Assembly: GCA_038043285.1 (NCBI GenBank)
Contig: JBBTCJ010000081.1
Coordinates: 1-19,193, forward strand
From: JBBTCJ01 sp038043285
Lineage (GTDB): Bacteria; Planctomycetota; Phycisphaerae; UBA1845
DNA length: 19,193 nt
Direction: 5' to 3'
This document shows positions 1 through 9,587 of the stretch, one piece after another (the first letter of the stretch is position 1; the number at the start of each line of letters is the position of its first letter). The position numbers and the translations under genes are program-made. The notes under the pieces were generated by a model. The model had not been told where the DNA came from. It did not search any database and saw only the letters and a program-made list of their open reading frames with translations.

Positions 1-167
1 CGCGGTACGGATGAAGGAAAGACACCGCTCCATGCTGTCGCGGTTCTGATCGGCGTTGCACCTCTTGCGAAGCTCCGGACCGGTATGAACCGGACCAAAC
101 CCAGACACGGGAAGCACCTCAGATGACAGCCGCCGGAACTGACACGGACCCCTGCGCCGGCGGTCAT
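1..167. other. Left edge, no confident gene
   Basis: Between the window edge and the metH terminator hairpin there is no convincing complete gene. One plus-strand frame is open from base 1 to a TGA at 124-126 (41 codons). It contains a short string, DEGKTPLHAVA, that loosely resembles the start of an ankyrin repeat, so it could be the tail of a plus-strand gene converging on metH. Its third-position GC is only moderate and the match is too short to call. A weak hairpin (CCGGT-ATGA-ACCGG) lies at about 82-95. Confidence 0.2.
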
Positions 168-187
168 GGCAGGTGCAAGCACCTGCC
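168..187 (-). terminator. Perfect hairpin abutting the metH stop codon
   Basis: GGCAGGTGCAAGCACCTGCC is a perfect inverted repeat that begins one position past the metH stop codon (190-188). Read as the metH transcript it folds into an 8-bp stem closed by G-C around a CUUG tetraloop. No T-tract follows on the minus strand, so it may be a 3'-end stabiliser or a Rho-assisted end rather than a classical intrinsic terminator. The same loop recurs downstream of wzc and carA. Confidence 0.6.
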
Positions 188-3100
188 CTACCGCACGTTG
201 AAGTACTTCGCCTGCTTGTGGTGCACAATCAAGGCCGTCGTGGTCTGTTCCGGTTCGAGTTGGAACTCCTCGGAAAGCTCGACGCCGATGCGTTCCGGTT
301 CCAGCAGCGGCCAGAGCTTGAGTTGATCCTCCAGACGCGGACAGGCGGGATACCCGAAGCTGTACCGTGATCCCTGGTAATGCTGTTTGAAAATCTCCTG
401 CTTTTCCCGGGCGTCGGAACCGGCGATTCCCCATTCCATGCGAATCTGTTTGTGAATGGACTCGGCTAACGCCTCGGCCAATTCCACGCCCAACCCGTGC
501 AGGTGCAGGTAGTCCTGATAGCGGTTGGCCGCGAACCACTCGCGGGCCACCTCGCTCACGCGGCGACCCGCGGTCACGACCATGAAGGCCGCCACGTCGA
601 ACGCGCCGCTGACCACCGGCTTGAAGAAATCGCTCAAGCACCAATAGGGCGGCTTGCCCATGCGCGGGAACTCGAAGGCGGCCAATTGCCGATCGCGGTC
701 CCTGGGGTCATAGACCAGCAACAGGTCGCCGTCGGCCTGCACCGGCCAATAGCCGTAGATCGCCTGCAAGCGGAGGATGTTCTCCTGCTCGCAGGTCTCG
801 ACGAGCCGGCGGAGCACCGGGCGGACCTGGTCGTTAAGATAGCGTGCGAATTCCTCCGGACTGCGGCGATTCTTGCGATACCCCCATTGCACCTGAAAGA
901 GCATGTTCTCATTGAGATACGCCATGGCCGCCCGGGGATCGACGTGTTCCACGACGCGGCTGCCCCAGAACGGCGGAGTCGGCACCGGCTCCTCGCGTGA
1001 GATGTTGGACACCGGCGGCGAATACCCATGCCGCTCCACGGCCTCGGCGTGCAGGTCCGAAGGCGACGATGCAAGCAGACGATCGGTTACGTCCGCGCCG
1101 CTCGACGCGTACAGGGCCGAAGAACGCGCCGCGGCACCGGCCGCGGCGCTCGACGCCTGGCCGGAGACGATCTGATCCATCAGGTGCAGCCCGGCGAAGG
1201 CGTCCTTGGCGTAGAACAGCGGACCCTTGTATTGGGGTCGAAGGTCATGCTCCACGTATTTCCGCGTCAGCGCCGCTCCGCCAAGGATCACCGGGGGATC
1301 GATCCCCCGCTCGTTGAGCACTTGCAGGTTTTCGCGCATCACCACCGTCGACTTGACCAGCAGTCCGGACATGCCGACGGCGTCGGCTTTGTGCTTCTCG
1401 TAGGCCTCGACGATGGCGCTGATGGGCTGCTTGATCCCCAGGTTGTAGACCACGTATCCGTTGTTGGTGAGGATGATGTCCACGAGGTTTTTGCCGATGT
1501 CGTGTACGTCGCCGCGAACGGTGGCGAGGACGATGGAACCCTTGCCGCGGTCCGACTGCTTGTCCATGTGCGGTTCGAGGAACGACACCGCGGCCTTCAT
1601 GGTCTCGGCTGATTGCAGCACGAAGGGCAATTGCATCTGCCCCGCGCCGAACAGATCGCCCACGGTTTTCATCCCGTCCAAAAGAATCTCGTTGACGATG
1701 TCCAGGGGGCGGTGGGTGAGCATGGCCTCGTCGAGGTCTTCCTCGATCCCCGCGCGATCGCCGTTGATGATTCGAAGCTTGAGGCGATCCTCGACTTTCC
1801 TGGGTTTTTCCTCGGCGACCGTTTCCTTCGTTTCGGCGTTCTCGAACTTCCTCAGCAGTTCGTGCAGCGGGTCGTAACCTTCGCGGCGGCGGTCGAAGAT
1901 CAGGTCTTCCGCGAGGCGGCGCTGGTCCTCGTCGATCTTGTACAGCGGGACGATGCCGCTGACGTGGACGATGGCCGCATCCAACCCGCGTTCCCGCGCG
2001 TGGTGCAGGAACACGCTGTTGAGCACGCGACGTGCCGGAGGCTTCAACCCGAAGCTCACGTTGCTGACCCCCAGCAAGGTGTGCACGCCGGGACATTCCT
2101 CCTTGATCGCCTGCAGCGCATCGAGCGTTTCCAGAGCCAGCCGCCGATCGTCCTCGTTGCCGGTGCACACGGTAAACGTCAGCGGATCGAAGATCAGGTC
2201 GCCGGCGCGAACGCCGTGTCGCTGCGTCGCCAGGTCGAAAATCCGCCGGGCCACTTCGACCTTGCGGCCGCAGGTCTTGGCCATCCCGGTTTCGTCGATG
2301 GTCAGGGCGATGAGGGCTGACCCGTAGCGCTTCGCCAGGCGGCACACCTGGCCGAGTTTCCCCTCGCCGTCCTCGAGGTTGATCGAGTTGATGACGCACT
2401 TGCCGCCCGCCAGTTTCAATGCCGCCTCCAGCACCGGCGGCTCGGTGCTGTCGATCACCAGCGGCGCGGTCACGTCGGTGACGAATCGCCGGACCACGGC
2501 CGAAGCATCTGCCGTCTCGTCGCGTCCAACGTACGCGGCGCACACGTCCAACAGGTGACTTCCCTGCTTCACCTGCTCGCGGGCCATCGCCACCATGCCG
2601 TCGATGTCGCCGGCCGCCAGCAGCTCGCGGAACTTCTTCGACCCGTTGGCGTTCGTCCGTTCCCCGACGGCGAGCACCTCCCCTTCCTGGCGAATCGTGA
2701 CCGCCTGGTAGAGACTGCTCACCGACGGCTCAGTGACCACGCGTCGCGGCTTGGGGGATCGCTCGCCGAGCGCATCGACCACCGCCGCCAGGTGCGCCGG
2801 CGTCGTCCCGCAGCATCCGCCGACGATGTTCACGCCGTCCACTTCGACGAACTCCCGCAACCACCGGGTCAACTCCGTCGGTGTCAACGTGTAATGCGGT
2901 TTGCCGTCGACCAGTTGCGGCAGACCGGCGTTGGGTTGAATGATCAACAAGCGATCGGTATGGGAACCTAAGTAACGAACGTGCTCGCTCATCTCCTGCG
3001 GACCGGTGGCGCAGTTAAGTCCGATGCCGACGACCTGGTCGCAGGCTTCGATGGCGGTCAGGGCGGCAGCCACCTCCGTTCCCAGGAGCATGGTTCCGGT

Positions 3101-3685
3101 GGTCTCCACCGTGACGGTGCAGAAGATCGGGAGGCAGACGCCCTTTTCGCTCATGGCATCGAGGGCGGCGACGATCGCGGACTTGGCTTGCAGGATGTCC
3201 TGACAGGTCTCGACGAGCACGGCGTCGACGCCGCCTTCGAGCAGGCCTCGGACCTGCTCCTTGTAGCTGTCCACCAGCTCGTCCCACGTCGTCTGTCCCA
3301 GGGAGGGTAACTTGGTACCCGGTCCGCAGGAGCCGACGACGAAACGCGGACGGGACGGCTTCTCAAACTCGCGGCAGACCTCGCGGGCGATTTCGGCGGC
3401 CGTCTTGTTGAGCAGGCGGGCGCGCTCGGCCAAACCGAACTCGCCGAGGACGATCTTGTTGGCCCCGAAGGTGTTGGTCATCACCGCATCGCAGCCGACG
3501 GAGAGGAACGAGCGATGGATGTCGCGGACCACGTCGGGCCGGGTAAGGGTGATGAGGTCGACACAGTTTTCCTTGCCGTCGTAGGCGGAGAGGGGCAGGT
3601 CGCGGGCCTGGATGGCGGTGCCCATGGCCCCGTCGAGGACCAGGACACGTTGGCGGGCCAGTTCCATCAGCCGGGAGTCGATCAT
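188..3685 (-). CDS. metH: Cobalamin-dependent methionine synthase
   Basis: It transfers a methyl group from 5-methyltetrahydrofolate through methylcobalamin to homocysteine, giving methionine in the cytosol. The 1165 residues carry all four modules. The homocysteine domain starts with DGAMGTAIQ and has zinc ligands C225 (GLNCATGP) and C291/C292 (GGCCGTTP). The pterin domain has GERTNANGSKKF near residue 341. The B12 domain has DVHDIGKN with the cobalt-binding H728. The C-terminal reactivation domain has GYPACPRLEDQ near 1110 and ends in an IVHHKQAKYF-type tail. E. coli MetH is 1227 aa. I chose the ATG at 3685 because an in-frame ATG at 3754 would translate the tandem repeat at 3691-3720 and because MetH proteins normally start shortly before the DGAMGT motif. 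No clear Shine-Dalgarno is visible for either start. An Ala/Ser-rich linker of about 70 residues separates the B12 and reactivation domains. No cobalamin, SAM or SAH riboswitch is recognisable upstream. Confidence 0.97.
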   Translation of the reverse strand: MIDSRLMELARQRVLVLDGAMGTAIQARDLPLSAYDGKENCVDLITLTRPDVVRDIHRSFLSVGCDAVMTNTFGANKIVLGEFGLAERARLLNKTAAEIAREVCREFEKPSRPRFVVGSCGPGTKLPSLGQTTWDELVDSYKEQVRGLLEGGVDAVLVETCQDILQAKSAIVAALDAMSEKGVCLPIFCTVTVETTGTMLLGTEVAAALTAIEACDQVVGIGLNCATGPQEMSEHVRYLGSHTDRLLIIQPNAGLPQLVDGKPHYTLTPTELTRWLREFVEVDGVNIVGGCCGTTPAHLAAVVDALGERSPKPRRVVTEPSVSSLYQAVTIRQEGEVLAVGERTNANGSKKFRELLAAGDIDGMVAMAREQVKQGSHLLDVCAAYVGRDETADASAVVRRFVTDVTAPLVIDSTEPPVLEAALKLAGGKCVINSINLEDGEGKLGQVCRLAKRYGSALIALTIDETGMAKTCGRKVEVARRIFDLATQRHGVRAGDLIFDPLTFTVCTGNEDDRRLALETLDALQAIKEECPGVHTLLGVSNVSFGLKPPARRVLNSVFLHHARERGLDAAIVHVSGIVPLYKIDEDQRRLAEDLIFDRRREGYDPLHELLRKFENAETKETVAEEKPRKVEDRLKLRIINGDRAGIEEDLDEAMLTHRPLDIVNEILLDGMKTVGDLFGAGQMQLPFVLQSAETMKAAVSFLEPHMDKQSDRGKGSIVLATVRGDVHDIGKNLVDIILTNNGYVVYNLGIKQPISAIVEAYEKHKADAVGMSGLLVKSTVVMRENLQVLNERGIDPPVILGGAALTRKYVEHDLRPQYKGPLFYAKDAFAGLHLMDQIVSGQASSAAAGAAARSSALYASSGADVTDRLLASSPSDLHAEAVERHGYSPPVSNISREEPVPTPPFWGSRVVEHVDPRAAMAYLNENMLFQVQWGYRKNRRSPEEFARYLNDQVRPVLRRLVETCEQENILRLQAIYGYWPVQADGDLLLVYDPRDRDRQLAAFEFPRMGKPPYWCLSDFFKPVVSGAFDVAAFMVVTAGRRVSEVAREWFAANRYQDYLHLHGLGVELAEALAESIHKQIRMEWGIAGSDAREKQEIFKQHYQGSRYSFGYPACPRLEDQLKLWPLLEPERIGVELSEEFQLEPEQTTTALIVHHKQAKYFNVR

Positions 3686-3690
3686 GGGGG

Positions 3691-3720
3691 TATTGTCGAT
3701 GGGCGATTGTCGATTGTCGA
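3691..3720. repeat. Short tandem repeat, unit CGATTGT
   Basis: On the plus strand the heptamer CGATTGT occurs twice in tandem at 3704-3717, followed by CGA. A related copy, TATTGTCGAT, precedes it at 3691-3700. It lies immediately upstream of the chosen metH start. Its position just before the start codon argues that this stretch is untranslated leader, not metH coding sequence. Confidence 0.6.
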
Positions 3721-3877
3721 ATGGCGCCCCGCGGGAGGGCTGGCGCCGTTTCATCGGACGGAGTCGAGGCCGGCTGGACGCCGACGCCGCGACCTTGATG
3801 GTCCATGGAAGGTTATCGGTCGATCCCGTCGTACCACACCTGGTCGTCGGGACATCCGATAAACAGGTTGACTCGGC

Positions 3878-3898
3878 GTGCGCAGCCGGGCTGCGCGC
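3878..3898. other. Strong hairpin in the divergent region
   Basis: GCGCAGC (3880-3886) and GCTGCGC (3890-3896) form a perfect 7-bp stem with a CGG loop. The stem extends by one G-T and one G-C pair to 3878 and 3898. No T-tract follows on either strand, so it is not an obvious terminator. It could be a leader structure or a protein-binding site for either divergent gene. Confidence 0.45.
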
Positions 3899-3987
3899 AA
3901 GCGGACGGTTGGGGCACGGAGATGCGGGTCCGTGCGCTCGTGCCCGCGGCGCGGATTGCCGGGTCCGGACCGGATCGAGGTCGATCG

Positions 3988-5385
3988 ATGCTCTTCAACA
4001 GCGGGGCGTTCGCCGTCTTCCTTCCCGTGATGCTGCTGGCGTACTGGCGGCTTCACGGCGCCGCGCGGCGCTGGGCGCTGCTGATCGGCAGCCTTTTCTT
4101 CTACTCCTGGTGGGACTGGCGCTTCACAAGTCTGCTGCTGCTGACCGTCGCCGTCGACTACGCCTGCGGGCTGGCCATCGCCGCAACCGAAAACGTCCGG
4201 CGCCGCCGATGGATTCTGACGGTCAGCGTGGTGAGCAATCTCGGCGTGCTTGCGGGGTTCAAGTATTTCAACTTTTTCCGCGACTCGGCTGCGGCGGTGC
4301 TTTCGGCCCTGGGGTTGGCGCACGATCTGCCCATGCTGCACGTCATACTGCCGATGGGTATTTCGTTCTATACCTTCCAGTCGATGTCGTACACGATCGA
4401 CGTGTATCGCGGGATGCCGGCGGAGCGAAGCCTCCGCGACTTCGCCTTGTTCGTGACCTGTTTTCCACAACTGGTGGCTGGACCGATCGTCCGTGCATCC
4501 GACCTGTTGCCGCAACTGAAGGTGGATCAGCGATTCGAGCGCGTCGATCTTCCGCTCGGCGCATACCGCTTGTTTCGGGGCCTTTTCAAGAAGATGGTGG
4601 TGGCGGACGTCCTGTCCATGTACGTCGATCGGGTCTTCGCCGACCCGTCGGCCCACACCGGACTCTCCGCCTGGATCGCGCTCTACGCCTACGCGTTCCA
4701 AATCTACATGGACTTCTCGGGCTACACCGACGTGGCCATCGGCACGGGGGAACTTCTGGGTCTTCGTTTCTGCGAGAACTTCGATCGACCGTATCTGGCT
4801 GCGACGCCCTCGGAGTTCTGGCGCCGCTGGCACGTGAGTCTGTCCACCTGGTTGCGGGACTATCTCTACGTTCCGCTCGGCGGTTCGTGGGGATCAACGG
4901 GTAGGACCCTTCGCAATCTGATGCTGACGATGGGCCTGGGAGGATTGTGGCACGGGGCGGCGTGGACGTTCGTCGCCTGGGGGCTGTATCACGGAACGCT
5001 GTTGAGCGTCGAGCGGGTGATCTTCGGAGGAGGCGTCGCGGCGGGCGGATCGCGCTTCCGCGGCGTGGCCCGCATCGTTGGGATGGTAGCGACGTTCCAC
5101 CTGATATGCCTGGGGTGGCTGCTGTTCCGGGCGCCGGACTGGGCGACGGTCGGAACCATGCTGGCCAGCTTGACGGACTTCTCGCCGGCGCCGGTTCATG
5201 GAAAGCGGATTGCGTTGTTGCTCGCGGCGTGTCTTGCGGCGCATGCCTGGCCGGAGGTCCGAAGCGCGCTGGGTTGGTTCCGCAGAGTGCACGCGACGGC
5301 ACAGGGCATTCTTGCCGGCGCGGCGATGTGGGTGCTGCTGCTGTGCAGCCCGGCGGCCAAACCGTTCATCTACTTTCAGTTCTAG
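3988..5385 (+). CDS. AlgI-like MBOAT O-acyltransferase
   Basis: This is a polytopic membrane-bound O-acyltransferase of the AlgI/PatA/DltB type. Family members move acyl groups, usually acetyl, across the membrane for transfer to an exported polysaccharide or cell-wall polymer. The 465-aa product begins with the typical MLFNSGAFAVF and has many hydrophobic segments. It carries the core run DFSGYTDVAIG and FWRRWHVSLSTWLRDYLY with H282, then the catalytic-type motif GLWHGAAWTF with H322; AlgI from Pseudomonas also uses His322. The ATG at 3988 is preferred over one at 3805 because it matches family N-termini and has GAGG at 3977-3980, seven bases upstream. The next gene starts nine bases after its stop, so the two form an operon. 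The acceptor polymer is unknown. Confidence 0.93.
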   Translation: MLFNSGAFAVFLPVMLLAYWRLHGAARRWALLIGSLFFYSWWDWRFTSLLLLTVAVDYACGLAIAATENVRRRRWILTVSVVSNLGVLAGFKYFNFFRDSAAAVLSALGLAHDLPMLHVILPMGISFYTFQSMSYTIDVYRGMPAERSLRDFALFVTCFPQLVAGPIVRASDLLPQLKVDQRFERVDLPLGAYRLFRGLFKKMVVADVLSMYVDRVFADPSAHTGLSAWIALYAYAFQIYMDFSGYTDVAIGTGELLGLRFCENFDRPYLAATPSEFWRRWHVSLSTWLRDYLYVPLGGSWGSTGRTLRNLMLTMGLGGLWHGAAWTFVAWGLYHGTLLSVERVIFGGGVAAGGSRFRGVARIVGMVATFHLICLGWLLFRAPDWATVGTMLASLTDFSPAPVHGKRIALLLAACLAAHAWPEVRSALGWFRRVHATAQGILAGAAMWVLLLCSPAAKPFIYFQF

Positions 5386-5394
5386 GGATCCCCG

Positions 5395-6468
5395 ATGGCC
5401 CAATGTTCTTCTCCCTCGATCGACAACCGCCGCCAGGCTGCCAACATGCTGCTGGGTTTCGCAGCCATGCTGGTCGTGGGCGATTGGGTGCTGTCGCGCA
5501 CCGTCTGGCCTCATCTGTACGACAGCCGCAACGGGTGCCGATGGAAATGGGACTTGCTGACCCGGGAGCCGCAACCACCGGAGGTGCTCTTCCTGGGATG
5601 CTCATTCGAATGGTGCGGGATCAGCCCCCGGGAGGTGGAGCGGGTGGTGGTGAATCGCGGTGGTCGACCGATCCGCGGGTTCAACGCGGCGTCGTCGGCC
5701 GCGAGCGCGGTGACCACGTACTTGATGGCCCGACGGATCGTGGAAGAGGGGCGCAAGCCGGCGATCGCGTACGTCGGCGTGAGTCCCGCGGTCCTGGACG
5801 TTGCGCAGCGCAACTGGTTGCGAAACGGACTTCGCGCCCTGGCTGATCCGCGCGATCTTCCGCTGGCATTCAGGGCGGGAGCGGACATGTTCGCCGAGAC
5901 CCTGGTCGCCTCCTTTTTTCACAGCTATCACCGATGGGACGATGCACGCTTGGTCGTCGGTCGGGCGGTTCTGGGCGCCCCCATCGTGCCGGAAGCGAAA
6001 CTGAAGTACGCCGAGGGGGGTTGGGCCGCCTGGAGCGGAGCCGCCAAGGCCTCGCAGATTCACTCACCCGGATGGAAATCGTCGAGCGCGCGGACCGCGC
6101 CGCCGTTCGACCTCGCGGCCGACAACGCCAATGTCGTCGCGTTGCGCCGGACGGTGTCGCTGCTCCGCGAGGCCGGCGTCGAGGTGCGGTTCGTCGAAAT
6201 GCCTCAGTCTTCCCAGGCCGCGCCCTGGGACTCGCCCACTGAAAACGTGACCTATCGAAAACTGATTGACGACATGGCCGCCAAACTCGGCGTGCCGATC
6301 GTCCGCGCGCCTCAGGGAGTCGTTGCCCCGGATGACTACTTCGACCCGGTGCACCTCAACGCCGAGGGCGCGTTGCGGTATTCGCGCTGGTTGGCGACGG
6401 ACCTTCTCCAAGCGATCGCGGAGCGGGATGGGTCGACGACGACCGCTCTCTCACGGTCGCGGCTCTGA
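5395..6468 (+). CDS. Membrane-anchored SGNH/AlgJ-like protein
   Basis: This probably completes acyl transfer together with the upstream MBOAT, acting on the periplasmic side. The 357-aa protein has one N-terminal membrane segment at about residues 16-36, placing the rest outside the cytoplasm. It then shows an SGNH-like block I, LFLGCSFEW, with candidate nucleophile S70, and a C-terminal FDPVHLN with candidate D317 and H320, the D-x-x-H arrangement of SGNH hydrolases and AlgJ/AlgX-type acetyltransferases. The order, nine-base gap and AGGGA overlapping the upstream stop codon all argue for co-expression with the MBOAT. Sequence between the motifs is not one I recognise, so assignment to a specific family (AlgJ, DUF1574-like or other) is uncertain. 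The MBOAT pairing makes an O-acetylation role much more likely than a free esterase. Confidence 0.8.
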   Translation: MAQCSSPSIDNRRQAANMLLGFAAMLVVGDWVLSRTVWPHLYDSRNGCRWKWDLLTREPQPPEVLFLGCSFEWCGISPREVERVVVNRGGRPIRGFNAASSAASAVTTYLMARRIVEEGRKPAIAYVGVSPAVLDVAQRNWLRNGLRALADPRDLPLAFRAGADMFAETLVASFFHSYHRWDDARLVVGRAVLGAPIVPEAKLKYAEGGWAAWSGAAKASQIHSPGWKSSSARTAPPFDLAADNANVVALRRTVSLLREAGVEVRFVEMPQSSQAAPWDSPTENVTYRKLIDDMAAKLGVPIVRAPQGVVAPDDYFDPVHLNAEGALRYSRWLATDLLQAIAERDGSTTTALSRSRL

Positions 6469-6580
6469 TCTGTTTCGGCGATCCACCGACCAAGTTGTGA
6501 CCGACCACGTGTCTGTGGGACGGGTCCAGACGATGTACGTCCAGAGCGTCACGGCTTGGATCAAAAGCGGGCGAGGGGGA

Positions 6581-7144
6581 TCAGAACAACTCCAGTTGCC
6601 CGCCGGTCAGACGGTGCATGACCGACGCCTGGGACTCGGTGGATCCGTCATGGCGGAGGTGCAGCAGCGAGCAGCCCCGTTCGAGCAGGGCGGGAGCGAT
6701 GAGCCGCGTGCGGTGGCAATAGGCGGGGTCTTCCTCGGCGCACATCATACAGACGCGCGATTTTCGCGCGCGTGCGATGAGGTGCTCAATGGCGTCGCGG
6801 AAGGGCGTGGAGGCGGCGACTTTTTCGTCGTCCGCACGACCGTCCGGGCCAAGCAACGCGGGATCCCTGGGCATGCCGCCGAGGTAGTCGCCGAGGTAGA
6901 GGTACTCGATGCCTTCGCGGGTGATCGTTGGTTGCAGGTTCTCCCGATTGGCGTGCGGCACGCGGCGGCTGTAGGGAGTGCTGCGAACGTCGACGAGGGT
7001 TTCGATTCCGGCGGTTTTCAGAATCTCGATGAACCGCTGCGGCGGAATGACGCTGTGGCCGATGGTGAAGATTTTCGCCGCGGCATGTTCCAATGGTTGG
7101 TTGCGGGGCCAACCCTCCGCCGGGCTGCTGTCAGGCGAGTTCAT
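6581..7144 (-). CDS. DUF488 family protein
   Basis: This is a cytosolic protein of the DUF488 family, whose biochemical role is not well established. The 187-aa product has the diagnostic elements in order: FTIGHS at residues 26-31, LVDVRSTPYSRR around 50-61, a YLYLGDYLGG segment, and a Cys-rich MCAEEDPAYCHR block near 133-146, followed by HLRHDG. Its ATG (7144-7142) overlaps the TGA of the upstream 53-codon ORF as ATGA, which supports both the start and co-translation with thiC. The first 23 residues precede the conserved fold and look disordered. It ends convergently with the SGNH gene, leaving 112 bp without an obvious terminator. Confidence 0.9.
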   Translation of the reverse strand: MNSPDSSPAEGWPRNQPLEHAAAKIFTIGHSVIPPQRFIEILKTAGIETLVDVRSTPYSRRVPHANRENLQPTITREGIEYLYLGDYLGGMPRDPALLGPDGRADDEKVAASTPFRDAIEHLIARARKSRVCMMCAEEDPAYCHRTRLIAPALLERGCSLLHLRHDGSTESQASVMHRLTGGQLELF

Positions 7145-7298
7145 TCGGACCAGGCTTCACCCCAATGTTCCATCGTCAAAGCATTTACGACACATTTATC
7201 CGAGTGGCCGCGGGATCCTGCGAACTCAACGAACTCATTGATGCCTTCAAGCAGGCCTGCGCCAGACGAACGCATGAGTAGCACGTCGCCTCCGAAAC

Positions 7299-7302
<4 letters not shown>
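7141..7302 (-). CDS. Small ORF (53 aa) coupled between thiC and DUF488
   Basis: An unrecognised 53-residue acidic protein starts MSFGGDVLLMRS and ends WGEAWSE; it has no membrane segment or signal peptide. Its ATG (7302-7300) overlaps the thiC stop as ATGA, and its TGA (7143-7141) overlaps the DUF488 start as ATGA. Having exact four-base overlaps at both ends, in a gap otherwise about 155 bp long, is hard to explain by chance and suggests real translation. Arguments against are the lack of a Shine-Dalgarno, short length, and lower third-position GC (about 57 %, my count) than its neighbours. It contains one Cys and two His, with no obvious metal-binding spacing. It might instead be a translated spacer that carries ribosomes from thiC to DUF488. 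Confidence 0.6.
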
Positions 7303-9239
<1,937 letters not shown>

Positions 9240-9280
9240 GGATGGTCCTCGCAAACAGGCGGTCCGTGGTCGTCGGCAAA

Positions 9281-9294
9281 CGCCTCGACAGGCG
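9281..9294 (-). other. Hairpin between aptamer and thiC start
   Basis: CGCCT and AGGCG around a GTCG loop form a 5-bp stem on the minus strand in the expression platform, followed by only three T residues. It could take part in riboswitch read-out, but the sequence alone does not show which alternative pairing it opposes. Confidence 0.35.
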
Positions 9295-9332
9295 GCGAAG
9301 ATCGGTAGGGGTCCGATGAACGGACGGGGTGG

Positions 9333-9450
9333 CGTCGCTTCCCTACGCAGGTACCTCGCCGACCCGCCCAACGATTCCGTGCAGGCCGCCCTGATCAGGT
9401 TCAAAGGCTATGCTCTCAGTCCGCCGTCACGGCGAACACACCTAGCGACG
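9333..9450 (-). ncRNA. TPP riboswitch (THI element) of thiC
   Basis: The thiC leader contains the conserved THI-element blocks in order on the minus strand: GGTGTG, CTGAGA (9419-9414), CCTTTGAACCTGATC (9407-9393) and CTGCGTAGGGAA (9350-9339). P1 is a perfect 7-bp pairing of CGTCGCT (9450-9444) with AGCGACG (9339-9333). P3 is a 7-bp stem with a TGA loop. Between CTGATCAGG and CCTGCG, where the usual element has only about five to six bases, there are 38. Part of this can fold as GGCCTGC with GCGGGTC. Thiamine pyrophosphate binding should lower thiC expression. About 93 bases separate the aptamer from the ATG; a hairpin at 9281-9294 lies there but no clear terminator or anti-Shine-Dalgarno pairing, so the switching mechanism is unresolved. 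Confidence 0.93.
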
Positions 9451-9456
9451 AGCGGG

Positions 9457-9485
9457 TTTATAGCCTCCGTGCCCGGATGCGTCAA
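9457..9485 (-). promoter_or_regulatory. Sigma70-type promoter of the thiC operon
   Basis: TTGACG (9485-9480) and TATAAA (9462-9457) on the minus strand each match the consensus at five of six positions and are separated by exactly 17 bp. The predicted transcript start, about 9450, coincides with the first base of riboswitch stem P1. Confidence 0.85.
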
Positions 9486-9587
9486 CCGCGATCGCGGCCT
9501 GTCACACGGGAGAAGGCCGGGCCGGCGCGATCGGCATCCTGGTTCGGCGCATCGGGCGGAACAAGCGGACGCGCGGGCGGGCGCTAA

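Larger units (their letters stand above)
3686..3987. other. Divergent intergenic region metH / MBOAT
   Basis: This 302-bp stretch separates divergently transcribed metH and the MBOAT gene and must hold both promoters, but I find no convincing -35/-10 pair for either. It contains a heptamer tandem repeat next to metH (3691-3720) and a strong hairpin (3878-3898). Reading frames cross it on both strands; they have no recognisable domain and probably reflect high GC. Confidence 0.5.

Noticed and set aside
1..126. Ankyrin-repeat protein fragment at the left edge
   Set aside because: Only about ten residues resemble the repeat, and no second repeat is visible; kept only as a note.
3805..3987. Upstream start for the MBOAT gene
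   Set aside because: The extra 61 residues do not resemble AlgI-type N-termini, while the internal ATG at 3988 gives the canonical MLFNS start with GAGG in place.
3686..3987. Cobalamin, SAM or SAH riboswitch upstream of metH
   Set aside because: I looked for the B12 box and the SAH and SAM core motifs on the minus strand and found none; the hairpin present does not match them.
6469..6580. Bidirectional terminator between the SGNH and DUF488 genes
   Set aside because: Only a short direct repeat (GTCCAGA twice) and four-base stems are seen; nothing hairpin-like enough to call.
9240..9404. N-terminal extension of thiC to 9404 (55 extra codons)
   Set aside because: The extension translates the 3' half of the TPP riboswitch and the expression platform, starts at a TTG inside the aptamer core, and a good Shine-Dalgarno precedes the ATG at 9239.
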